From positions 186,001 through 250,000 of the forward strand of contig CAYPAV010000005.1 in the NCBI GenBank assembly GCA_964408805.1: a stretch of DNA of 64,000 nt, written 5' to 3'. Source of the stretch: CAYPAV01 sp964408805. GTDB lineage: Bacteria; Pseudomonadota; Alphaproteobacteria; UBA8366. The notes under the pieces were generated by a model that worked only from the letters and a program-made list of their open reading frames with translations, was not told where the DNA came from and searched no databases. The position numbers were made by a program, and so were the translations under genes. Below are positions 33,541 through 41,164 of this stretch, one piece after another (positions within the stretch are counted from its first letter, which is position 1; the number at the start of each line of letters is the position of its first letter).

Positions 33541-34908
33541 TCATCGGCGAAGCCGGTAGGCAGCCTCGCGGATGGAGACGCCACGGGCCGTCAGTTTTCG
33601 CGCCAGCGTCCACCAGGCGGCCCCCTCGATCACGCGGCCGGCGCCGGGGACGTTCTTGGCGAGCCAGCCGGTCGTTCCGTCTACCGGATGGCGTGCCGCA
33701 AGGATGCGGACCCGCATTTCAAGATCCTCGGGCAAGCGGCGGGGCAGACGAATCTTCCAACGCAGCCGCCCCGGGCTTGGACCCAGCACCACGACTTCGT
33801 CGAATTCGCGCCGCCCGGAGGCCGACCCCCGCTCGTAGCGGCCCCACAGAAAAATGCCCTCGGATTCGGCCGCGGCGATGATTTCAAGCGCGCAAAGACC
33901 GCGTAGGACACCCGCTTCGAACTCGCGCGGCGTCAGCAGCGGCACCTTCCGTTCCCTCGGTTTGGATTGACCGAAGCGGACGGCGGCGCAGCTCTGTCCT
34001 TCGGGCGCGCGGTGCTCGATGACATTGATCGCGACGTCCTCCTCGCCCGGCCCGCGATACTCGAGCCAGCGCTGAAAGAGGGCAGCCTTCAGGGATACCA
34101 AGCCACCTTCCCTTTCGGCCGCACCCAACACCTGGTCCAGTTCACCCAGGCGGCCATCCTCGGCGAGGGCTCGCCAATCCGCGAAATAGGCTGCCACGAG
34201 ACCGAAACTTATGGCGGCCAGGGCGACGAAGACCACGCCGCCGCCGCCGAAGAGCCGCCAGACCCCGCCCGGAGACCGTGTTTCCTCCGTGATTACAACG
34301 GGAGGCGTCGCCGGCATGTCGGGACCGTCCGCACCGATTTCGGAAAGCGCCTCGGCGAAGGTCTCGGCGCGGACCAATCGGCAGACGCCGGCGCCAAGAC
34401 GATGTTCACTCAGCCAGGCATCATCGATCTCGGCCCCGTTCCCGGCGGGAACGACGAGCGTCACCCGCACGCCGTCCCGCGCCAGCGCGGCAACCATGCC
34501 GCTGGCCCGGTCTAGCTTGGCGGCAAGGTGGTCGACGGGAAGGATATTGAGATCAAAATCCACTTCGCCGGTTGCGATGACCACGTTCTCAGCCCCGGCC
34601 GAGGGGGCCATCAGCCGATCTCCGGCCCGTGCGGCATGAGCGAGCAGGATGCCGAGCTGCCAGCTATAGCCGTCCTCGATGGTCTCCGCGAGGTCGACCC
34701 GATAGGAGGCATGGCCGAATAGGCGCTGCACGACACCGGTCGGCTGGCGCACGAAATTTTCGTAATTGGCGCTGATCGGCAACGGCATCGCCTTGCCGGC
34801 CAGGCAGACGACGGAATCGACCTCGGGATCTTCCTCGGTAATGCGCTGCACCTCGACCGGACCCGCGGTCGTCGCGATGCAGATGCCGAGAGACGCGCTG
34901 GCCGTCAC
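33541..34908 (-). CDS. Membrane-anchored protein with N-terminal Lon-type (S16) protease-like domain
   Basis: A 455-residue protein. Residues 1-195 fit the Lon proteolytic domain: EDGYSWQLG (79-86) matches Lon's DGPSAG with Ser82 at the nucleophile; IATGEV (111-116) matches MTGEI; LPVDHLAAKL (123-132) matches LPIGGLKEKL with Lys131 at the catalytic Lys. The distance from the Thr of TGE to the Lys is 18 residues, as in E. coli Lon. LVVPAGN (151-157) matches the next strand. There is no AAA+ domain. One helix (about 222-243) then leads to a C-terminal domain (245-455) of unknown fold. It shares ATGA with the gene before it. It is probably a protease that faces the cytoplasm; it could instead be an inactive S16-like fold. 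Confidence 0.55.
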   Translation of the reverse strand: MTASASLGICIATTAGPVEVQRITEEDPEVDSVVCLAGKAMPLPISANYENFVRQPTGVVQRLFGHASYRVDLAETIEDGYSWQLGILLAHAARAGDRLMAPSAGAENVVIATGEVDFDLNILPVDHLAAKLDRASGMVAALARDGVRVTLVVPAGNGAEIDDAWLSEHRLGAGVCRLVRAETFAEALSEIGADGPDMPATPPVVITEETRSPGGVWRLFGGGGVVFVALAAISFGLVAAYFADWRALAEDGRLGELDQVLGAAEREGGLVSLKAALFQRWLEYRGPGEEDVAINVIEHRAPEGQSCAAVRFGQSKPRERKVPLLTPREFEAGVLRGLCALEIIAAAESEGIFLWGRYERGSASGRREFDEVVVLGPSPGRLRWKIRLPRRLPEDLEMRVRILAARHPVDGTTGWLAKNVPGAGRVIEGAAWWTLARKLTARGVSIREAAYRLRR

Positions 34909-35447
34909 CTGAGAAAGACCTCGCTGTCGATGTTTCGAAGCGCCGCCACGAGATCGCTTCCGGCATCGAGGAGAAGTTGGACCCGGCCGTCGCGCGGCGT
35001 CGGCAAGGATATTTTTTGCACCAATTGACCGTCACCGCAAACGAACAGGCTGCTCGGCTGGGCCGCTTTGTCGGTGAGTTCGATAATGACGTAGAGTTGG
35101 TCCGAATCGGCACGCGACTCGCGAAAGGCGAGTCGGCACCCCTCGGCCTCGCGGGTTTGGATGGCGCCGCTGCTTGCCGCCGCGACCTGGGGCAGGCGAA
35201 CCAGCGCCGTGTTCCGGAGCAAGGCCTCGAAATCCCGGCGGAGGTCCAGATTGTCCGACACCGCGCGGACCAGTTCCGGTTTCGGCTGGTAGTCGGGATC
35301 GGTTGCATAGCGGTAGAGGTCCGCGAAGCCGATCGCGGGCCGGTCTCCGTTCCCCTCTAAAACGGACTCGCTCAACGCCTTGGCATCGAGCGCGCGGCGG
35401 ACGAGCGCCAGAGCGGCGGGGTCCAGGACGGTTTCGTCAGTGGTCAT
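34905..35447 (-). CDS. Soluble protein of unknown function, co-translated with the Lon-like gene
   Basis: A 180-residue protein without signal peptide or membrane helix, so cytoplasmic. The N-terminal half is helical (ALVRRALDAKALSESVLEG, LVRAVSDNLDLRRDFEALL); the second half is beta-rich (DQLYVIIELTDKA, GRVQLLLDAG). Family not recognised. The GGAGG site before ATG 35447 fixes the start. It overlaps the gene before it by 11 bp and the Lon-like gene after it by ATGA. Such tight coupling suggests the three products form one cytoplasmic-side assembly. Confidence 0.6.
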   Translation of the reverse strand: MTTDETVLDPAALALVRRALDAKALSESVLEGNGDRPAIGFADLYRYATDPDYQPKPELVRAVSDNLDLRRDFEALLRNTALVRLPQVAAASSGAIQTREAEGCRLAFRESRADSDQLYVIIELTDKAAQPSSLFVCGDGQLVQKISLPTPRDGRVQLLLDAGSDLVAALRNIDSEVFLR

Positions 35448-37080
35448 TTTCGCCTCCGTAAAGTATCCGGAACTGACGCGTGAAAACGTCGCGATCCTCT
35501 GCGAAGTCGGGCGCCCAATCCTGCGCGGCGCAGTCATCGGCGAATTCGGTGACCTCGCGGCGGAGCGCCAGCAGCACCGAAACGCCGGCGGCAAAGCCGT
35601 CGATCATCTCGGGCGATTCGAGATCTTCCTCGGAAAATCCCTGGCGCGAATTGCCGCGAAAGGCCTTTCGTGCCTCCGCCATCAGCATGCCCAATGGTTG
35701 ATCGGTGCCGGCGCGCGCACCTGCGTGATCGAAAAATCGATCGGCGGCGCGGACCGCGGTGATCGAGACGACATTGTCATCGGCCCATTCCGGCTCATCC
35801 GCCTCCGCTTCGACCAGGCCGCTGAGATCGAGATCGGGCCGAAGCGCCATCGCAAGCTCGATCGCCTCGCCGCGGCGCGCCGTCGCCAGAACATGCAGGA
35901 CGGCGAGCAGCGTTCGCTCCAAGCGATCAGCAAGCGCGTCATAGTCGGCGAGTCGGGCGCCGTAATCAGTTTCCGCGGACTCCTCCAGAAGACCATCGCT
36001 CAACCGGTCGTGGCGGAGCGCATTGGTGATCCGGTTCTGCACCCGGCCGAAAACGGCGTTCCGCAGGACCGAGCGCGACACCGCGATGGCGACACCCGGT
36101 CCCAAGGCAATCTCGGCGGCGGTCTCGCTCTCGCGGCCATTCAGGAATTTGATCGCATCGAGTGGCGCCTGGCCGAGTTCCATCAACGGGTCGATCGCGG
36201 TCTCCAGCACCTCGACCGCCGCATCGATAACGTCGGGGTCGATCTCGCCGGCTTCGAAATCGCCGCCGATGCTGCGGGCACCGCCGAGGCGATATTGATC
36301 CAACGCGTGTTCCATGACCCGGCGCAGCTGGATCGCCGCCTCGAAGACGCTTTGGTAGGTCTTGAAATCGCTTCCTTCCGACCCGTCGCCTCCATCCAAC
36401 GATGTGTCGAGCCAAAATTCGAGGATTGCCGCGTCATCGACCGCATGAGGGCCGGTGCGGCCTTCCGTCCGGGCGTTGATGAATTCAAGAAAGTGATAAT
36501 TCTTGCGTTGGTGATGAGCGCTCGGCAGTTGATCGCGGAGATAATCGTAAAGTGCCCTCGAGAGCGCGTTCGCCGCCTCGGCGACGACGGCGCGGGGCGG
36601 CACCTCGCCGCGAAGCGGTTCCGTCAGCGCATCGATCTCGGCATAACCGATCGTGGTCATGAGAAACTCCACGAACGCGGATAGAAACGGCATGCGGCCG
36701 AAGGAGATGACGAAGCGGTCCGGGCCCTCGCCGATCGCGACACCGTCGCTCTCGATTTGGAGACCCGGCTTGAGGGGTTCCGAATCTTGCACGAAAGCGC
36801 GGAACCGGTTCGGCCGCGCGGCGCCGCTATCCCAAAAAAACGCCTCGAAGCGGCCGCCCCGCCGGTCGCAACCGGCGGCGACAACGAAAAGGTAGGCCAG
36901 CTCCAGCATGGCGCGGCCGTAGCTTCGGCACGAGATGGCGCGAGCCAGTTCGCGACAGGTCTTGGTGGTGTATTTCGGGCCATCATCGACGGTCGTCTCC
37001 TGCAGGGCCTGGAAGGCGGCGATCAGTTCGCCGCTCTTGCCAGCCTCGATAAGTAGTTCATCCGTCGAGACGATCTCCAT
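35437..37080 (-). CDS. Large soluble protein of unknown function
   Basis: A 547-residue acidic protein without signal peptide or membrane helix. It is predicted mostly helical, with an N-terminal region (about 1-190) and a long helical C-terminal part. Recurrent features are NYHFLEFIN and the clustered acidic stretch LVEAEADEPEWADD. No motif or family recognised. Its start overlaps the end of the lytic transglycosylase gene by 58 bp (RBS GGGAGAGA lies inside that gene), and its end overlaps the next gene by 11 bp. In a cluster of exported proteins it is one of very few cytoplasmic products. Confidence 0.6.
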   Translation of the reverse strand: MEIVSTDELLIEAGKSGELIAAFQALQETTVDDGPKYTTKTCRELARAISCRSYGRAMLELAYLFVVAAGCDRRGGRFEAFFWDSGAARPNRFRAFVQDSEPLKPGLQIESDGVAIGEGPDRFVISFGRMPFLSAFVEFLMTTIGYAEIDALTEPLRGEVPPRAVVAEAANALSRALYDYLRDQLPSAHHQRKNYHFLEFINARTEGRTGPHAVDDAAILEFWLDTSLDGGDGSEGSDFKTYQSVFEAAIQLRRVMEHALDQYRLGGARSIGGDFEAGEIDPDVIDAAVEVLETAIDPLMELGQAPLDAIKFLNGRESETAAEIALGPGVAIAVSRSVLRNAVFGRVQNRITNALRHDRLSDGLLEESAETDYGARLADYDALADRLERTLLAVLHVLATARRGEAIELAMALRPDLDLSGLVEAEADEPEWADDNVVSITAVRAADRFFDHAGARAGTDQPLGMLMAEARKAFRGNSRQGFSEEDLESPEMIDGFAAGVSVLLALRREVTEFADDCAAQDWAPDFAEDRDVFTRQFRILYGGENDH

Positions 37081-37622
37081 CGTCCTATCTCTCCCGTCAT
37101 GAGCTTCGCGCGATATTCCCGGCGCAGCCGCCGAACCTTGCGAACGTATTTCCGGGTCGCCGGAATCACTCGCGCGCGCGGCAGGTCACCGACCGCCGAT
37201 CCGCCATTATAGTAAGAGAGAGCGAGATCGACACGTCCGCGATAGCGCTTGAGCAAACGGCGCAGAAAATGGAGACCGAGACGAATATTGATACGGGGAT
37301 CCCAAAGCAGGTCCGGGTGTATCCCGTATTCCGATCGCGAGGTCGCGGGCATGACCTGCATCACGCCACGGGCCCCCTTGTGACTTTCGGCGCGGGGATC
37401 GAAATAGGATTCCGCATGTGCCACCGCCAAAGCCAGCGGGACCGAGACCCCGATATCGCGCGCCTCGCGGCGCACCATGTCGATCACCTCGTCGCGGCTG
37501 AAACGGGGGGTACGAAGCCGGGCATCGGCGGCGCATCCCGTCAGCAGAACACCGGCGAGGGCGACCCCGCCCAGCAGCAGCGCTCTCCGTGACGGGCGGG
37601 TTGTGAGTTGGGTCCGGAACAT
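37023..37622 (-). CDS. Lytic transglycosylase (SLT family), lipoprotein
   Basis: A 199-residue lipoprotein: lipobox LLTGC with Cys30. The SLT domain follows: catalytic Glu71 in HAESYFDP, GARGVMQVMP (83-92) and the ALSYYNGG motif. It would cleave the MurNAc-GlcNAc bond of peptidoglycan, forming 1,6-anhydro ends, from the outer membrane. Start and stop overlap as TAATG with the transglycosylase gene before it. Such small transglycosylases usually open the wall for envelope-crossing machines, which is how I read it here. Confidence 0.9.
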   Translation of the reverse strand: MFRTQLTTRPSRRALLLGGVALAGVLLTGCAADARLRTPRFSRDEVIDMVRREARDIGVSVPLALAVAHAESYFDPRAESHKGARGVMQVMPATSRSEYGIHPDLLWDPRINIRLGLHFLRRLLKRYRGRVDLALSYYNGGSAVGDLPRARVIPATRKYVRKVRRLRREYRAKLMTGEIGRWRSSRRMNYLSRLARAAN

Positions 37623-38368
37623 TACCGGCGCTCCCGGTGCGCCGATCCGCGCGCCAGATAATCCGGAATACGGCCGGCGCTGAAATCGTCAAGCGTCGGG
37701 CGGGCGGCGCGGCGCCGTGCCTCTATCGTGCCGTCGAAATCGTCCAGACCGGCGACGGAAAATACCGGGCGGCGCGACGGCTTGGCCCAGGCGATCTTGG
37801 GCTCGCGTCTTCCAGGCTCGATTTGAGGCTCGATTTCGTCCTCGAAATAGGCGCGGCCGTCGCGGGCGACTTTCAGAACCACGCGTTTTCGCTGTTCGAC
37901 CGCGTTCTTGGCGATGATCGCCTCGGCGAAGCGCCGCTCGAGCCGCAGCACCTGGCGGGCGAATTTCTTGGGCGCCAGCCCGCCCGGCTTCGACTTGGCG
38001 AAGCGGGCGAGCGCAACGCGCCATTTCTGGTCGGCCTTCTTGAAATGCTCACCGAGCAGCTTGAGGCCAAGGCGGATATTTTCGCGGGCCCGCCAAAGCG
38101 CATCGGGTTCGAGCCCATGGGCACGCGCCATCTCGGGCGTCAATTGCATCACGCCGCGGGCTCCCTCGGGGCTTTCGAGATCGTCCGCGAAGCCGGATTC
38201 GACCTTGACCACGGCCAGCGCCAGCGAGGGCGGGACTACTGTTTCCCTCGCCTCGCGGATCACGAGCTTCTTGACGTCGGCCTTCGTGGCCGCGGATGCG
38301 GGGGTCGCCGCAGCCCATAGAAGGACTCCGGTCATGACCAGATAAGTCAGTGTTTTCAATCGTTTCAT
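37622..38368 (-). CDS. Exported lytic transglycosylase-like protein
   Basis: A 248-residue protein with a signal peptide (about 1-27, ending ASAA). The SLT core is present: Glu57 in VKVESGF, GARGVMQLTPEMA and the ENIRLGLKLL helix. Where active enzymes have a Y-N-G motif this one has ALARFAKSKPG, so substrate binding may be altered. A basic linker and a roughly 80-residue C-terminal extension (FEDEIEPQIEPGR, then ARPTLDDFSAG) are unlike the usual family. AGGAG before ATG 38368; the start lies 1 bp after the stop of the preceding gene. Confidence 0.8.
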   Translation of the reverse strand: MKRLKTLTYLVMTGVLLWAAATPASAATKADVKKLVIREARETVVPPSLALAVVKVESGFADDLESPEGARGVMQLTPEMARAHGLEPDALWRARENIRLGLKLLGEHFKKADQKWRVALARFAKSKPGGLAPKKFARQVLRLERRFAEAIIAKNAVEQRKRVVLKVARDGRAYFEDEIEPQIEPGRREPKIAWAKPSRRPVFSVAGLDDFDGTIEARRRAARPTLDDFSAGRIPDYLARGSAHRERR

Positions 38369-38369
38369 C

Positions 38370-38813
38370 TTATTTCTCCTCGGCATCGACACGCGCCAGC
38401 GCGCGGAGCCAGGTCTCGTTCAACATGGAGACCACCAGATTGTCGGTATCGATCCGGGCGCGGGCGGCGAGTGCCTCGGCCATCGCCACATCGGGGCCAA
38501 GTGCGAGAATGACGCGGCCGGAAAAATTCATCCGGGCGGGATCGGCAGGTTTCAAGTCACGGTCGAGGAAGCGGCCGCCGTGGTAGACCAGCAAGGTGTC
38601 GTCGGATCGCGTGGCGGCCGTGGCTTGGGCCGGGGTCTCCGGGGCGGCGGGTGCCAGTTTCGCGGCGACGATCCGGTTCGATTCCGTCGTCGCCTTCGCG
38701 GTCTCGCCGGCGGCCCCCATCGAGACCATGGCCAGGATCATGATACTGAAGAACGCCATCGCCAATGCGAGGGCGACTTCCGTCATGGCGTTGCCGTAAT
38801 GCGTCTCACCCAT
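38370..38813 (-). CDS. Single-pass membrane protein, possible MotB/ExbD-like partner
   Basis: A 147-residue protein with one N-terminal helix (about 12-33). The segment MTEVALALAMAFFSIMIL resembles the membrane helix of MotB/ExbD proteins (MTxMMAFFLVM), except that the essential Asp is replaced by Glu12 at the helix edge. An Ala/Pro linker follows and then a small periplasmic domain (about 72-140: LLVYHGGRFLDRD, FSGRVILALGPD). A stator-type partner for the MotA/ExbB-like protein at 30511 is my inference from the helix and the cluster; it is not certain. It lies 54 bp after the caspase-TPR gene. Confidence 0.45.
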   Translation of the reverse strand: MGETHYGNAMTEVALALAMAFFSIMILAMVSMGAAGETAKATTESNRIVAAKLAPAAPETPAQATAATRSDDTLLVYHGGRFLDRDLKPADPARMNFSGRVILALGPDVAMAEALAARARIDTDNLVVSMLNETWLRALARVDAEEK

Positions 38814-38867
38814 TTCGGGGTCTCCTCGAATGAACCTTCGAGAGAGGCTATGGACGCAACAGGGTGA

Positions 38868-41090
38868 TTATTCGGAGATGTCGGTGTCGGGCGACGTGCC
38901 CTTGGCCAGTTTCTCGTCGGGCACGATTCTCTCGGCGACTGCACTGGCGATCGAGCCGTAGCCAACGGCGCGCGAGCCGTCGTATTCCGCCCGGCCGGCA
39001 TAGGAGATCGCCCGATCCACTTCACCGATCCAGGCCAAGGCCTGTCCCACTTCGTAGATGAATTTGCCGCGGCTCGCATCGAGGGCCGCATGAGCGGTGT
39101 TCCGCGCGTCTTCCAATTGACCTTTTTTGGCCTGTACGATGGCGATGTGTCCCAGGGCGCCCGCGCGCTGGGTTTCCTTTTTCTGGTCCTGAATCCGACC
39201 CGCAACTTCCAGGGCCTCGCGGTAATCGCCATTGGCGGCGAGTTGCCAGGCCAGGCTCTTATAGGCCAAGTTCCGTTCGAACCGATCGGACAGACCCGCC
39301 GCGACCTGTACCCCGTAGCGCAGAAGGTCCCGCGCCTCGTCGTGCCGCTTTTTCTCGATATAGGCGGCGGCAACCCAGGTGGCCGCGCTCGCCTTCGGCA
39401 GACTATTTGGCATTTCGCGCGCATAGTCGGCGCCACCCTCGAGATCGTCATTCCGCGCGATTGAACTCGCGATACCGCTGAGCGCCCAATTCCGCGTGCT
39501 TTCCGTGGCAATCGCCCGGGCGTTTCGGGTCGCCCGACCGACCTCGCCCACGCCGGCCAATTCCCTGGCCATCGACTGGCGTCCGGAATCGCGCTGATAG
39601 TCTTCCTTCAAGCGACTGAATGTCGCCTCGCCGCCCGAAAAATGTGCGTTGGCGCGCGACCACGCGCCCGCTTTCGCCAGCAATCCGGCAACATGGAATC
39701 GATGATACAATTCGTTCTTGGAGAGAAGCGAGAAGGCGCTTTCCGCAGCGTCGGCCGTCCGGATCATACCGTCTTCGTCGTCCTGCTTCTTGTAATGTGC
39801 GAACAGGGCACTGAACGCGTACATTCGATCTTCCGCGGTCTCGATCGAGCGGGCAACCTCCGTCGCTTGCTCGACTCCCGCCGTCTTCACCAGCCCGTAC
39901 ATCGCATGGCGCAACGCATATCCGCGCTCGGACCGGTCGTGAATTTGGCGGGCCATGGCGAGCGCGCCGTCAAGATCGCCAAGCCGGGTTCGTGCGCCAA
40001 TGATATAGCCGGTGCCGTACTTTCGGTCGCTCGCCTTCGGAATTCGCCGAATCAAGGACATCAACCGATCCAGTGTCGCCTGAGCATCACCGATCTCGCC
40101 GGTCGCGGCGGTGGGTGCCGACCGGCGTGGCGGCCGGCGCCGTTTCCGTTTCTTGGTGGAAGAGGCGGGCGGCGTCAGGGCGGCCAGGCGCCGCTTCGCC
40201 AGCCGGGCAAACGCGCCCTTCGGAAATTGCGCCAGATAATCCGCGTAATCAGCCGAATCCTTGCTGTCCTGGATCGATTGCCAAAACACGATCTCGGATG
40301 TCACGCCGGCGTTCGGTTTCGGAGCGGGTTCGGCCCTGCCGTCACCCGGTTTGAAATAGAAGTTCCCCTTCACCGACGAGTTGATCCACGGGTCTTGCCG
40401 GCCGTTGGTCGCCGCCGAGACGCGGGTCGCCGTTTCCTTGAAGACATTCTCCAAGGTAAGACCCGGCTTGCTCAAGACCCTCAATAGCTCGCCGGTGAAG
40501 ACGCCATGCCCGCCTTTCGGCCCGTCTTCCGCGGTCTGTCCCGGCGCCGCGGAATAGAGAATCGCCGTTCCCTTGATCCCCGCCGGGATGACCGGGACTG
40601 ACAAGCCGCGCGCCGCCGACCGGGTCCGCTTCGGCAAGGGGTTGTCGCGGCATGCATCCAGAATGACGATATTGAGCTTCGTCCCGGCGCGCTCCATGGC
40701 GCCTAGAAAATCGCCGGCGGGTATGCCTTCGTATCGCAGATCGGCTTCGGTCTCGACCTCGGCGTCGGCGGGGATCAGCCAATTCTTGCCCTGCGCCTGA
40801 ATGCCGTGGCCCGCATAAAAGACCAGCCCGACCTCGGCCCGCGCCAACCGGCCTTCGAAATCATCGAGCGCGCGGGCGAAGTCCCGGCGGCTGGCGTTCC
40901 GTTTCAGGATGACGTCGAAACCGAGCGATTTCAGCTTCGCCGCGATGCCTCTCGCATCGGTCGTTGCGTTGTTGAGGTCGGGGAGCGTCGAATATTTGTC
41001 CGTACCGATGACCAGCGCCACCCGCTTGGCCGCGTCCGCGGCACTCGCGGCGACCAAAAGCAGAGCGGCGATGACGATGGTGCGGATCAA
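38868..41090 (-). CDS. Exported caspase-family (C14) protein with alpha-solenoid repeats
   Basis: A 740-residue protein. Signal peptide 1-21, then a caspase p20-like domain: VALVIGTDKYS (24-34), LGFDVILKRNAS, catalytic His95 in YAGHG and Cys147 in LDACRDN, followed by the SAAPGQTA loop. Residues 264-304 carry a linker motif (VFWQSI...YLAQFPKGAFARLAKRRL) also present twice in the next caspase. A basic stretch (312-322) leads to about 400 residues of TPR/Sel1-like helical repeats. Bacterial caspases of this type cleave after basic residues and need activation. The repeats may bind substrates or regulators. Export places it in the periplasm. Confidence 0.85.
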   Translation of the reverse strand: MIRTIVIAALLLVAASAADAAKRVALVIGTDKYSTLPDLNNATTDARGIAAKLKSLGFDVILKRNASRRDFARALDDFEGRLARAEVGLVFYAGHGIQAQGKNWLIPADAEVETEADLRYEGIPAGDFLGAMERAGTKLNIVILDACRDNPLPKRTRSAARGLSVPVIPAGIKGTAILYSAAPGQTAEDGPKGGHGVFTGELLRVLSKPGLTLENVFKETATRVSAATNGRQDPWINSSVKGNFYFKPGDGRAEPAPKPNAGVTSEIVFWQSIQDSKDSADYADYLAQFPKGAFARLAKRRLAALTPPASSTKKRKRRRPPRRSAPTAATGEIGDAQATLDRLMSLIRRIPKASDRKYGTGYIIGARTRLGDLDGALAMARQIHDRSERGYALRHAMYGLVKTAGVEQATEVARSIETAEDRMYAFSALFAHYKKQDDEDGMIRTADAAESAFSLLSKNELYHRFHVAGLLAKAGAWSRANAHFSGGEATFSRLKEDYQRDSGRQSMARELAGVGEVGRATRNARAIATESTRNWALSGIASSIARNDDLEGGADYAREMPNSLPKASAATWVAAAYIEKKRHDEARDLLRYGVQVAAGLSDRFERNLAYKSLAWQLAANGDYREALEVAGRIQDQKKETQRAGALGHIAIVQAKKGQLEDARNTAHAALDASRGKFIYEVGQALAWIGEVDRAISYAGRAEYDGSRAVGYGSIASAVAERIVPDEKLAKGTSPDTDISE

Positions 41091-41164
41091 CCTAAGTCTC
41101 CCTCTTCGCCTCGACTATGACAGGATCAAGGGTGGTTTCATAGGTCTCCCGCCGGAATGCCCAA

